Shown: positions 1 to 6,413 of the stretch, piece by piece
Layout: the number at the start of each line of letters is the position of its first letter
Numbering within the stretch: position 1 is the stretch's first letter
Virus record (IMG/VR): IMGVR_UViG_3300044859_000518
Span: 1-29,460 of that record
DNA length: 29,460 nt
Source: a virus
Strand: one strand, 5' to 3'
The notes under the pieces: generated by a model
What the model was told of the DNA's origin: nothing
What the model saw: only the letters and a program-made list of their open reading frames with translations
The model's database searches: none
Translations under genes and position numbers: made by a program

Positions 1-1646
1 GCTTTGTTCGTGCAAGAGTTGATAGTTCATATACAACAAATGATGCAAACATACCGATCGGTATTCAGGTACTTGTAAATGACACTAATGGTAATATAAA
101 CAATCAAACTAAAACACATAACTTTTGGGCTAATGGTAATGTAACTTTTGCTAATAGCGTTTTTGTTACAGATAGTTTAAGTGTTACTGGTAATATTACT
201 AGTGGTAATGCAAACTTAGGCAATTTAGTGACTGCTAACTTTTTCACTGGTGATGGTGGATTGTTGAGTAACATTATTGCAACTTCTGGTGCGTCTATTA
301 CTAATGGTAATAGTAATGTAGTGGTTACTGCAAATGCCAACATACTAATCAGCACAGCAGGTAATGCAAATGTTGTTGATATTTTTGCATCAGGAACAGT
401 AAACTTAAAACCACCACCACAAGGTCCATTAAATGCATTACGCATTGAGACATATGGTCGCTCTGGTAATACTGGTGCACAACGTATTAGTAGTACTAGA
501 TTTCGTGGTAACAGTACAACTCCATTAGGTGTTCAGCCCGGTGACTTCACAATGGAATTAATAACACTTGCCTCTAATGGTACAGCAGTACAATCAAATA
601 GTTTAGCATTTATTCGTGCTCAAGTTGGTAGTTCATATACAGCGAACAGTGCTAACATACCATTAGGCTGGCAAGTAGTTGTAAATGATACTAATGGCGG
701 CATAAACAATCAAACTAAAACACATAACTTTTATAGTAATGGACAGACTGCTCTATCTGGTAACTTAAGTGCTAGTAGCCTTTATATTTCAAATAATGCA
801 GGTGCAAACGTTGCTGATATTCAAGTGATTGGTGATAAAACAATATTCAGTGGTATTACAATAAAAAATGGTCAGTATAGAGTTATAGAAGACAACGTAG
901 ATCCAAGTACTGGGTTTACCCCATTGAGTGTTGGATTATATAGTGCTAATAATAGTATCCCATCTAATCGCTTTTTTAGAGGTGGAAATACAGAAGCAAG
1001 TCCAACAGGAGTTGTAGCCGGGGATCAAATCAATATTATTAACTATGGTGCATATGGTGATAGTGGTAACACATATGTAAATGTGTTTGATGCTCCAAGA
1101 GCAGTTGTTACAGGTAATGATGGTGCTGGTAATGTTACTGCTAACTTAGAGTTTTTTGCTTTCAATAACGGAAGTAATATTGTATTCACTTCAACTAATA
1201 CATACGCAAGTGGTAATCTAATAGTATCTGGTAATTTAAGTGTGACCGGTACTGCTAATATTGGTAACATCACTACTGCTAATGTTACTACTGCTAACAT
1301 TACAACTGCTAATATTGGTAACTTACAACTAAATCTATTCCAAGAAGATGTGTATGCGATTGGCTCAACAAGTGGCACAATCACACCAGATTTTAACAAT
1401 GGATCTATACAAAGTATGACATTGACTGGTAGTATCACAATGAATAGTTTGGCTAATGCTATAGCTGGTCGTAGTATGACACTAGTAATAACACAAGGTG
1501 GCAGTGGTGGTTATACACTAACAAGTTCAATGAAATTCTCAAATGGATATAAAACATTGAGTACTGGTGTAGGAGCAATAGACATTATTAGTGTGTTCTA
1601 TGATGGCTCTACATACTATTCTTCATTGACAAATGGATATGCATAA
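1..1646 (+). CDS. Tail fibre / receptor-binding protein, 5'-partial
   Basis: The reading frame is open from base 3 to the TAA at 1644-1646 and has no start inside the window that has to be used, so the N-terminus lies upstream. The visible part is rich in Asn, Thr, Gly, Ser and Ala with short beta-strand-like repeats (GNITTANVTTANITTANIGN near the end), typical of trimeric phage fibre shafts. A 41-residue block occurs twice, 202 residues apart, 32 of 41 identical. The last ~90 residues are less repetitive and may form a tip or trimerisation domain. The gene is followed at once by a glycine-rich adhesin, which fits a host-recognition module. Fibre type is inferred from composition and context; no specific family was recognised. 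Confidence 0.75.
   Translation, partial: FVRARVDSSYTTNDANIPIGIQVLVNDTNGNINNQTKTHNFWANGNVTFANSVFVTDSLSVTGNITSGNANLGNLVTANFFTGDGGLLSNIIATSGASITNGNSNVVVTANANILISTAGNANVVDIFASGTVNLKPPPQGPLNALRIETYGRSGNTGAQRISSTRFRGNSTTPLGVQPGDFTMELITLASNGTAVQSNSLAFIRAQVGSSYTANSANIPLGWQVVVNDTNGGINNQTKTHNFYSNGQTALSGNLSASSLYISNNAGANVADIQVIGDKTIFSGITIKNGQYRVIEDNVDPSTGFTPLSVGLYSANNSIPSNRFFRGGNTEASPTGVVAGDQINIINYGAYGDSGNTYVNVFDAPRAVVTGNDGAGNVTANLEFFAFNNGSNIVFTSTNTYASGNLIVSGNLSVTGTANIGNITTANVTTANITTANIGNLQLNLFQEDVYAIGSTSGTITPDFNNGSIQSMTLTGSITMNSLANAIAGRSMTLVITQGGSGGYTLTSSMKFSNGYKTLSTGVGAIDIISVFYDGSTYYSSLTNGYA
3..125 (+). repeat. Fibre domain repeat, copy 1
   Basis: This segment encodes a 41-residue block beginning FVRARVDSSY and ending INNQTKTHNF. 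It matches the block at 609-731 at 32 of 41 residues, in the same frame, with a 606-nt period. It points to tandem duplication of a whole fibre domain of about 200 residues; the first copy extends beyond the left edge. Confidence 0.85.
609..731 (+). repeat. Fibre domain repeat, copy 2
   Basis: Second copy of the 41-residue block, beginning FIRAQVGSSY and ending INNQTKTHNF. Differences from copy 1 are scattered substitutions without indels, so the duplication is old enough to have diverged but kept its fold constraints. Confidence 0.85.
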
Positions 1647-2386
1647 TGTTTGCGGCAAGAATTGGATTTTTTAATCAAGGTAGTGGTGCTGATGTTACTG
1701 GTGGTAATTCAACTATTGACGGTTTTTATACTGTTAGAACTTTTACCAGTAATGGCACATTGAGTGTAAGTAATGCTACAGTAAATATGACTTATTTGGT
1801 TGTAGGTGCTGGTGGTACCGGAAATCTTCCCCTAAATCCTGGATATGGTGGTGGTGGTGGTGGTAATGTTGCACAAGGAACATTTACAGCAGGAGGCACT
1901 TATACTATTACAATTGGAGATGGTGCAACTGGTAATGGAATATCTATTATTTCTACAGTTGTTTCCGCAAATAAAGGAGGAAGTTGTCCTCCTAGTGGAA
2001 GAGATGGAGGTAATAGTGGAATATATTTTGGTGGCATTGGTACTTATGGCCTAAGTTCAATTATTTCCGGTGGTGGTGGCGCAGGATTCGGTGCTAATGG
2101 CTTCGATGCAGTTGGTACTCCTTTTAATGACGGCGGCAATGGCGGTAATGGTATAATATCTAATATAACTGGATCTAATGTGTATTATGCAGGTGGAGGT
2201 GGTGGATACAGTGGCACAGGCAGTGGAGGTGTAGGTGGATTGGGAGGGGGTGGTAACGGTGGTGGTAATTCGGCGGCAACCCCAGGGACTATTAATACAG
2301 GTGGCGGTGGCGGTAGTGGTGACCGTAGCGGCGGTCAAGATGGTGGATCTGGAATAATAATACTTCGTTACTTAACACCTTTTTAA
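1646..2386 (+). CDS. Glycine-rich tail adhesin
   Basis: The ATG overlaps the fibre stop by one base (TAATG). After an N-terminal segment of about 50 residues, the sequence YLVVGAGGTG opens a poly-glycine region with many runs of 4-6 glycines, closed by GGSGIIILRY at the C-terminus. This layout (hydrophobic VVGAGG strand, Gly-rich loops, terminal GxGIIILRY strand) is the hallmark of phage glycine-rich tail domains, which resemble in principle the polyglycine sandwich of T-even gp38-type adhesins. Such domains sit at fibre tips and contact the host receptor. Length is 246 residues. The role as adhesin is inferred from the family and from the fibre gene upstream. Confidence 0.75.
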   Translation: MFAARIGFFNQGSGADVTGGNSTIDGFYTVRTFTSNGTLSVSNATVNMTYLVVGAGGTGNLPLNPGYGGGGGGNVAQGTFTAGGTYTITIGDGATGNGISIISTVVSANKGGSCPPSGRDGGNSGIYFGGIGTYGLSSIISGGGGAGFGANGFDAVGTPFNDGGNGGNGIISNITGSNVYYAGGGGGYSGTGSGGVGGLGGGGNGGGNSAATPGTINTGGGGGSGDRSGGQDGGSGIIILRYLTPF

Positions 2387-2390
2387 TATT

Positions 2391-2573
2391 ATGGAATTCA
2401 CATTAAAACAAATAAGCTGGATAGTCATCGGTTCATTAGGAATCGGTGGTACTGGCTATATGAGTATGAACAGTAAGATAGACGAACTAACAACTAAGGT
2501 AGCTGTTGTTCATACTGAGGTTAACAACTTAAAAAAACAACTTGACCGCATAGAAGAAAAACTATCCAAATAA
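2391..2573 (+). CDS. Small membrane protein with coiled coil (holin-like)
   Basis: A 60-residue protein with one hydrophobic segment at about residues 8-25 (ISWIVIGSLGIGGTGYM) followed by a charged heptad-like helix from about residue 30 to the end (LTTKV..VHTEVNNLKKQLDRIEEKL). A single N-terminal membrane span plus a coiled coil resembles small XhlA-type or class III holin-like proteins, often found next to tail-fibre genes. It starts 4 nt after the adhesin stop. No endolysin or spanin is visible nearby, so the lysis role is only a suggestion; a virion-anchored trimer-forming protein is an alternative. Confidence 0.5.
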   Translation: MEFTLKQISWIVIGSLGIGGTGYMSMNSKIDELTTKVAVVHTEVNNLKKQLDRIEEKLSK

Positions 2574-2603
2574 CACCTTAACCACCCGTTTTTTGCTATT
2601 TTT

Positions 2604-2611
2604 GATAAATA
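2604..2611 (+). promoter_or_regulatory. TAAATA motif (GATAAATA) upstream of HNH gene
   Basis: One of about a dozen intergenic TAAATA boxes in this window. It lies 33 nt before the HNH start and just ahead of an inverted repeat. Resemblance to the T4 late box TATAAATA is seen; promoter function is inferred. Confidence 0.3.
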
Positions 2612-2614
2612 TTC

Positions 2615-2630
2615 TTCTATTAGAATAGAA
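2615..2630. promoter_or_regulatory. 16-bp inverted repeat before HNH gene
   Basis: TTCTATT and AATAGAA form a perfect 7-bp inverted repeat around a 2-nt centre (AG), ending 13 nt before the HNH start codon. It is a plausible operator for a dimeric repressor or a small hairpin near the ribosome binding site. The half-site TTCTATTC/GAATAGAA recurs at the divergent start codons at 17907-17969. Confidence 0.45.
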
Positions 2631-2643
2631 TGGAGAAATACAA

Positions 2644-3102
2644 ATGGCAAGAGGAAGACCTAAAGGCACTAAGTCGTTATTAGAACGATTATTAGACAGA
2701 GTTGTAATCAATGAAGTAACTGATTGTTGGGAATATCAAGGTGGTAAAAACAATATTGGCTATGGGATGATACGTGATGAAAAGAAAATGCGTACAACAC
2801 ATCGTGTCAGTTACGAAGAACACGTTGGTAAAATACCCCCACGAATGTGTGTGTGCCACACTTGCGATAACCCTATTTGTTGTAATCCCAATCATTTATG
2901 GTTAGGTACATTAAAACAAAATAGCCACGATATGTATAAAAAGGGTAGAGGAAAACCCTTTGGCAGTTATCTTGGCAGTGGTGACGGAATGCGTGGTAAG
3001 AAACAACCAACAACACTTTGCATACATTGTAATCGGCTAATGCCAAACAACAGTTATGCAAGATTTCACGGGGAAAAATGTAGAAGTAAACTAAAAGAAT
3101 AA
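2644..3102 (+). CDS. HNH endonuclease (homing type) with C-terminal zinc finger
   Basis: A 152-residue protein. Residues 3-8 (RGRPKG) look like an AT-hook. The core from HRVSYEEHVGKIPP through VCHTCDNPICCNPNHLWLGT (about 53-90) is the HNH signature: His72 in the catalytic position, Cys74 and Cys79 region, Asn83-His84, and the following QNSHD. A second zinc site at the C-terminus has Cys126, Cys129, His142 and Cys146 (CIHC...HGEKC), as in several phage HNH proteins. It is a free-standing gene between the fibre module and the early region, bordered by unique regulatory DNA, typical of a homing endonuclease, although HNH proteins can also assist DNA packaging. An RBS-like AGAAATACA lies upstream with a weak GGAG at 2632-2635. 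Confidence 0.88.
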   Translation: MARGRPKGTKSLLERLLDRVVINEVTDCWEYQGGKNNIGYGMIRDEKKMRTTHRVSYEEHVGKIPPRMCVCHTCDNPICCNPNHLWLGTLKQNSHDMYKKGRGKPFGSYLGSGDGMRGKKQPTTLCIHCNRLMPNNSYARFHGEKCRSKLKE

Positions 3103-3105
3103 ATA
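3098..3105 (+). promoter_or_regulatory. TAAATA motif (AATAAATA) at start of candidate ncRNA
   Basis: The box overlaps the HNH stop codon and lies 4 nt before the long 12-bp stem that opens the structured region. If it works like a T4 late -10 box, transcription would begin around 3111, at the base of that stem. Function is inferred. Confidence 0.35.
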
Positions 3106-3108
3106 GTT

Positions 3109-3298
3109 GTGTAGTGAGACAACCTGATTTGCATAATTCAGTTATCCTAATTTACTACGCCATAGTAAATGTCCTTTAAAACGTCTCACTACACTTTCGT
3201 TTAGTTATAATAAGAAGTTCGTTATCCTGATAAAGTTATCGCAACGATAACTTTGAAGCCCCCAAGTTTTTAGTCATTCTCTGGGGGCTTCTTTTTAT
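3109..3298 (+). ncRNA. Candidate structured phage ncRNA (no known family)
   Basis: This gene-free stretch folds into nested perfect stems. An outer 12-bp helix pairs 3109-3120 (GTGTAGTGAGAC) with 3183-3194 (GTCTCACTACAC). Inside are a small hairpin at 3124-3141 (CTGA/TCAG) and an 8-bp hairpin at 3150-3170 (ATTTACTA, loop CGCCA, TAGTAAAT), making a three-way junction. Downstream follow a 10-bp hairpin with 3-nt loop at 3232-3254 and an intrinsic terminator. GTTATC occurs at 3141, 3221 and 3235 and its complement GATAAC at 3246, so alternative pairings are possible. No ORF of note, tRNA T-loop or known riboswitch core was seen. The RNA nature is inferred from structure, the upstream TAAATA box and the terminator. 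Confidence 0.5.
3255..3298 (+). terminator. Rho-independent terminator
   Basis: GAAGCCCCC (3255-3263) pairs with GGGGGCTTC (3283-3291), a 9-bp GC-rich stem with a 19-nt loop, followed at once by TTTTTAT. It ends transcription of the HNH gene and/or the candidate ncRNA and insulates the early promoter at 3474. Confidence 0.85.
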
Positions 3299-3380
3299 CT
3301 TCCGTGTATGTAGATACACATCCTGGCGAGATATCCAACTATTTTATTTTCAGTCAAAAAACACACAAAAAACACGGCTG

Positions 3381-3469
3381 TAGGCGCCTAGAACACAACA
3401 TTTTTTGTTGTTTTTACGCAACAACAGATTTTTTAGATAGAGAACTGTTGTATTTTTACAACCCCAACA
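3381..3469. promoter_or_regulatory. Palindrome plus CAACA/TGTTG half-site cluster
   Basis: A 10-bp perfect palindrome TAGGCGCCTA sits at 3381-3390. It is followed by six CAACA or TGTTG half-sites at 3396, 3406, 3419, 3422, 3446 and 3465, some arranged as inverted repeats (TTGTTG/CAACAA around an 8-nt loop; ACAACAG 3421-3427 with CTGTTGT 3445-3451). They end just before the -35 box of the early promoter. The arrangement suits operators for a regulator or, with the AT-rich T-tracts between them, an origin-like iteron region. Function is inferred. Confidence 0.45.
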
Positions 3470-3473
3470 ATAT

Positions 3474-3502
3474 TTGACAAAGAATAAAGGTTATGTTATA
3501 CT
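3474..3502 (+). promoter_or_regulatory. Consensus sigma-70 promoter for the early operon
   Basis: A perfect -35 box TTGACA (3474-3479) is separated by exactly 17 nt from a near-perfect -10 box TATACT (3497-3502). Start of transcription would be near 3509, giving a leader of about 20 nt with the ribosome binding site AAAGGAAA (3521-3528) before the ATG at 3531. It should be read by the host RNA polymerase on entry and drives 3531-4260 and probably the polymerase gene further on. Confidence 0.88.
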
Positions 3503-3530
3503 TGATGTAACAAACAACTAAAGGAAAGTT

Positions 3531-4019
3531 ATGGCGTCATTAGCAGAAATCAGGGCTCGTATGGGTATTATACAAGAAGAAAAACAAAAGGAAGTTAAAT
3601 CAGATCCAATCACATATGAACAGTATAAAGTATGGGATCAACTAAAAAAACCAAATAAGGTGTCCGATGTAGATGTGAGAATATATCATCATTCGGATAA
3701 GTCATTACACAATACATTGGAATGTCCCAAATGTGAAAGTGAATATATGCATCATATCGGTGTTGAACTATTTAACTGTGAAGAGGATGAACCGGGAGAG
3801 CATATAGAACTGTATCTTAAGGAATCATATGGATGGGATATGCTTAATGTAAAATGCCCAGAACATACGGTAAATAGTGATATGAAAAACAATCCAAGTA
3901 AAAGACGTAATGGATTATCCATTTCATTTGTATGTGAAGAATGTCATCATATATTACATTTGGGTATTGCTCAACATAAAGGTTTAACACAACTTTCTTG
4001 GAGCTTTATGAATGGCTAA
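3531..4019 (+). CDS. Conserved phage zinc-ribbon-like protein, unknown function
   Basis: A 162-residue protein. The N-terminus MASLAEIRARMG is a short helix of a kind also seen at the start of phage ssDNA-binding proteins. Two Cys pairs, C65-x2-C68 with HH at 74-75, and C135-x2-C138 with HH at 139-140, look like the knuckles of one zinc ribbon. The C-terminal signature NPSKRRNGLSISFVCEEC followed by IAQHKGLTQLSW resembles a widespread phage family of unknown function with the same NPS-R-G, CExC and QHKG features, as I recall it. It is the first gene after the sigma-70 promoter and so probably an early protein, perhaps acting on host transcription or replication; that role is inferred. Confidence 0.7.
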   Translation: MASLAEIRARMGIIQEEKQKEVKSDPITYEQYKVWDQLKKPNKVSDVDVRIYHHSDKSLHNTLECPKCESEYMHHIGVELFNCEEDEPGEHIELYLKESYGWDMLNVKCPEHTVNSDMKNNPSKRRNGLSISFVCEECHHILHLGIAQHKGLTQLSWSFMNG

Positions 4020-4260
4020 AAACTTAGAACAACATATTAGAGATAGTTTTATTAAACTAAATGACCGTGAAAAACTATATGAAAGTCACAATTTACATAG
4101 TGAAATATTGACTAATCATTTGGAAAAAGAACGAGATAGTTTGCGTAGATTACAGTTTCTATTATATCTAACTATGAAAGAACAATATCCCAATGAAACT
4201 ATTGACGGAACTACTATGTTTGAGAAATATATATTTGAGATAAAGGTCACATTAAAATGA
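4012..4260 (+). CDS. Small helical early protein, unknown
   Basis: An 82-residue protein whose ATG lies 8 nt inside the preceding gene, suggesting translational coupling. The sequence is strongly charged and helical (LHSEILTNHLEKERDSLRRLQFLLYLTMKEQ), without Cys and without a clear membrane segment; residues 40-60 could form an amphipathic helix. No family was recognised. Its place in the early operon suggests a host-takeover or regulatory peptide, which is inference only. Confidence 0.65.
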   Translation: MAKNLEQHIRDSFIKLNDREKLYESHNLHSEILTNHLEKERDSLRRLQFLLYLTMKEQYPNETIDGTTMFEKYIFEIKVTLK

Positions 4261-4300
4261 CCAAAATACATAGCTTATTTTAATGTTTAGTACTATAATG

Positions 4301-4316
4301 ACTAAATACTATTATG
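4301..4316 (+). promoter_or_regulatory. ACTAAATAC...TATTA motif upstream of the leader
   Basis: ACTAAATACTATTATG is the first of three intergenic sites with ACTAAATAC followed within 0-2 nt by TATTA (others at 6711 and 12913). A TATAAT also lies 2 nt upstream (4294-4299) but lacks a good -35. It would start a transcript across the structured leader and the polymerase gene. Promoter role is inferred from recurrence. Confidence 0.4.
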
Positions 4317-4380
4317 AGAGCGATTGGTCTCGTCCTCATAACTTTCTATCATTAAATATCCTTTTAATAATAGTTTGTAT

Positions 4381-4440
4381 CTCTCCAAAACAGAAATCCC
4401 CATTAGCGTGGGGATTTCATCTTCGCTAAAAGAGTTTTGT
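4381..4440 (+). ncRNA. Structured 5' leader, pseudoknot-capable
   Basis: The region 4261-4494 holds no gene. Its core is a 9-bp hairpin, GAAATCCCC (4393-4401) with GGGGATTTC (4410-4418). The loop sequence TTAGCG (4403-4408) is exactly complementary to CGCTAA (4424-4429), giving an H-type pseudoknot or, if geometry is too tight (the third loop has 5 nt across 9 bp), two mutually exclusive hairpins. An outer stem CAAAAC (4386-4391) with GTTTTG (4434-4439) encloses both. The downstream T-tract is poor, so a simple terminator is less likely. It lies 55 nt before the AAAGGA/ATG of the 59-residue gene that precedes the polymerase, so it may regulate that operon. Confidence 0.5.
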
Positions 4441-4494
4441 AGAAAAAAAAGACCTGTCTGGAGAGACAAACATATTTTTAATAAAGGATTTTTT

Positions 4495-4674
4495 ATGGCT
4501 TTAATAAAGGCTTTTAGTAATACAAAAAGTGATACGACTAATATAGGTCAAAAAAGTGATACGACTAATAGTAATGTGGCACTTAAATATCATTATAAGG
4601 GGTATATCCCCTATGGGGAAACACCCCTATCTTGCAACTTGCTTGACTTAGTAGGTGTGGAGTTAGTGTTATGA
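4495..4674 (+). CDS. 59-residue protein coupled to the polymerase gene
   Basis: The start at 4495 is chosen because AAAGGA lies 8 nt upstream; the reading frame is open back to 4375 but that part is occupied by the structured leader. The protein begins MALIKAFSNTKSDTT and has two copies of KSDTTN encoded by a 20-nt direct repeat. It ends with a hydrophobic stretch (NLLDLVGVELVL). Its TGA overlaps the polymerase ATG (ATGA), so the two are translationally coupled. No homologue was recognised. It may be a leader peptide as much as a working protein. Confidence 0.5.
   Translation: MALIKAFSNTKSDTTNIGQKSDTTNSNVALKYHYKGYIPYGETPLSCNLLDLVGVELVL
4524..4570 (+). repeat. 20-nt direct repeat, two perfect copies
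   Basis: AAAAAGTGATACGACTAATA occurs at 4524-4543 and 4551-4570, a 27-nt period, inside the 59-residue gene. It encodes the KSDTTN repeat. The perfect identity suggests a recent slip or a selected site. Confidence 0.85.
4599..4627 (+). promoter_or_regulatory. Alternating G4/C4 blocks, switch-like RNA element
   Basis: Four blocks follow each other: GGGG 4599-4602, CCCC 4608-4611, GGGG 4615-4618, CCCC 4624-4627. Blocks 1-2 and 3-4 can form two hairpins with 5-nt loops, or 2-3 can pair as TCCCC/GGGGA around a 3-nt loop with 1-4 outside. The pairings exclude each other, as in attenuators. The element lies in the last third of the 59-residue gene, 44 nt before the polymerase start. Confidence 0.45.
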
Positions 4675-6413
4675 ACTACTCACTTATCCAACTCAATGAA
4701 CAAAAACTATATGATTATTTCAATGCCCAAACTGATTGGCAAAAGAACAACATCAATAGTAAAATAGCAACATACAAAAAACTACTGGTTAAATACATTA
4801 TAGAACGAAAGCATTATACTTCCGGTCTTGACTTATATCAGTTCCCACACGACAAGTTTAGTAAAGAAGTTGGATTACAAGCAGTCTATGGAACTAAACC
4901 ACTTAAACGAGAACATTTCGTTAAAGTCATTCAACACACACAACCTCAATATACATTGATTCCAGGTAGCAATTTTACACAAAAAGTATCACTTATGACA
5001 ACAAACTTTAACATTGACTTATTAGTTCAAACAAACAGCATAGATGATTTGTTAGTTGCAAAGTATGGAGACGTAGATATCACTGACCCAAATGTCGTTG
5101 ATATCGTTCCCATTGACATAAAAAGCCTCAAGGCATATATGAAAGCAAATGAAGCATTACCCAATCGCAATACAACTATCATCAAATACTATAAAGATGC
5201 ACAGGAGATATTGATGACAGCAATAGCAACAAATGGCGTATTGCCCCAAGTTATCACTGAAAGCGAATATGGGCGTAGATACTACAGAGGTCTCAATCTA
5301 CAGAACGTCAGCAAAGTAGTGCGTGAAGCCGCACTGGGTCCTCATTACGAATACGACTTGAATGCCGCTGTATATGCTATTAAAACAAATATCTGTAGTT
5401 TAATCACTAACCAAAAGTTTACTTACACTAGCGAATACATTGAAGGTGGCGGCAAGTTTAAAGATAGTATTAGAAAACGATTAGCATTAGCCTGCTTCAA
5501 AGAGAACGAAAACGACAAATACTTCAAAAAGAATATAGAACGCATTAAACAAGCAATCACAGCGATTGGCTTCGGAGCAACACGTTCAAGTAAAGGATAT
5601 TATCAGGGCAAAGATTGGAAGCCTGTAAGTTTAGAACTAATCTTTGGATATTACACTCAAAACAATGGACGCAATATGCATAACCCATTGACAAAAGAAG
5701 TGTTAGACGATAAAGGTAATATGATACACAAGAAATGTATTGATATCTTTTTAGAAGATAGTTGGATGAAACACTTCTATGAAGAACAAGCAGTTATGAC
5801 CAAAACGATTTGCGACTATATGAAAGAATCTAAACAAGTAACAAAAGAAACACATTCATTCTTAGTAGATGGACGTAATGCAATCAACAACAATAAACTT
5901 ATGGCTCTTGTGTTCCAAACTAGTGAAAGAGCAATAATGGACTTTGCTGTAAAAGAAATAGAGAGCCAGGGTGTTAAAATATTATTACGGGTCCACGATG
6001 CATTATTCACAGATAAACGTATTGATATGCAGGAACTACATCATAAACTACACGAAGTGTTTGTTAGCGATAGTTTAAGTTGGTTGGGCAAAAGAATACT
6101 AAGTTTTGAAGAAACAGAAGCACAAGGCTTTTACTTTGACGATGAACTGTATGCACATAAAGAACGCATTAGGCAGGAGGAAATTAGTGCAGGTGGAAGG
6201 TCCTTAGGTGTAAAGCCACTCAACTACAAGCCTGTCTCATATGACGATAGTAAGCCATATGACGGATCCTGCGATTATGGACAAACAGAATATGACCCAG
6301 AACACGATCCATATATAGTAGATATGAACGAACAAGAACTTAGTGAACATTATCGCATAATAGGACACAAACCTGCAGATAGAATACCCGAACATATTAG
6401 GCGATTATTGTGA
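4671..6413 (+). CDS. Divergent polymerase with family A / T7 RNA polymerase-like palm motifs
   Basis: A 580-residue protein whose C-terminal half shows the spaced motifs of the polymerase A superfamily. Motif A: D229 in EYDLNAAVYAIK. Motif B: R291-x-K293 then F301-G302 in RIKQAITAIGFGATR, with the same K-x7-aromatic-G spacing as the O-helix of Klenow (K758/Y766) and T7 RNA polymerase (K631/Y639). Before motif C: Q416 and E419 in VFQTSERAIMDFA. Motif C: H442-D443 in LLRVHDALF. The acid that follows motif A in DNA polymerases (DYSQIE) is absent. The first 200 residues show no exonuclease motif. The acidic tail (510-560) is rich in Asp and Tyr. It could be a DNA polymerase/replicase or a single-subunit RNA polymerase; no other replication gene is in the window. 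Start overlaps the previous stop. Confidence 0.6.
   Translation: MNYSLIQLNEQKLYDYFNAQTDWQKNNINSKIATYKKLLVKYIIERKHYTSGLDLYQFPHDKFSKEVGLQAVYGTKPLKREHFVKVIQHTQPQYTLIPGSNFTQKVSLMTTNFNIDLLVQTNSIDDLLVAKYGDVDITDPNVVDIVPIDIKSLKAYMKANEALPNRNTTIIKYYKDAQEILMTAIATNGVLPQVITESEYGRRYYRGLNLQNVSKVVREAALGPHYEYDLNAAVYAIKTNICSLITNQKFTYTSEYIEGGGKFKDSIRKRLALACFKENENDKYFKKNIERIKQAITAIGFGATRSSKGYYQGKDWKPVSLELIFGYYTQNNGRNMHNPLTKEVLDDKGNMIHKKCIDIFLEDSWMKHFYEEQAVMTKTICDYMKESKQVTKETHSFLVDGRNAINNNKLMALVFQTSERAIMDFAVKEIESQGVKILLRVHDALFTDKRIDMQELHHKLHEVFVSDSLSWLGKRILSFEETEAQGFYFDDELYAHKERIRQEEISAGGRSLGVKPLNYKPVSYDDSKPYDGSCDYGQTEYDPEHDPYIVDMNEQELSEHYRIIGHKPADRIPEHIRRLL

Noticed and set aside
104-445. Minus-strand ORF under the fibre gene
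   Set aside because: Shadow of the Asn/Thr-rich fibre frame; Leu/Val/Thr-rich nonsense translation without a start signal.
2581-2600. Terminator after the holin-like gene (T-run at 2590-2595)
   Set aside because: No stem precedes the T-run.
3109-3194. tRNA or tmRNA-like cloverleaf
   Set aside because: The closing stem is 12 bp and there is no T-loop sequence (GTTCRA), anticodon arm or CCA end. Only two internal arms are seen.
3109-3194. Hammerhead ribozyme
   Set aside because: A CUGA is present at 3124 but the CUGAUGA core and the GAAA strand are missing.
4375-4494. N-terminal extension of the 59-residue gene from 4375
   Set aside because: No ribosome binding site there, and the extension runs through the structured leader; AAAGGA is properly placed for the ATG at 4495.
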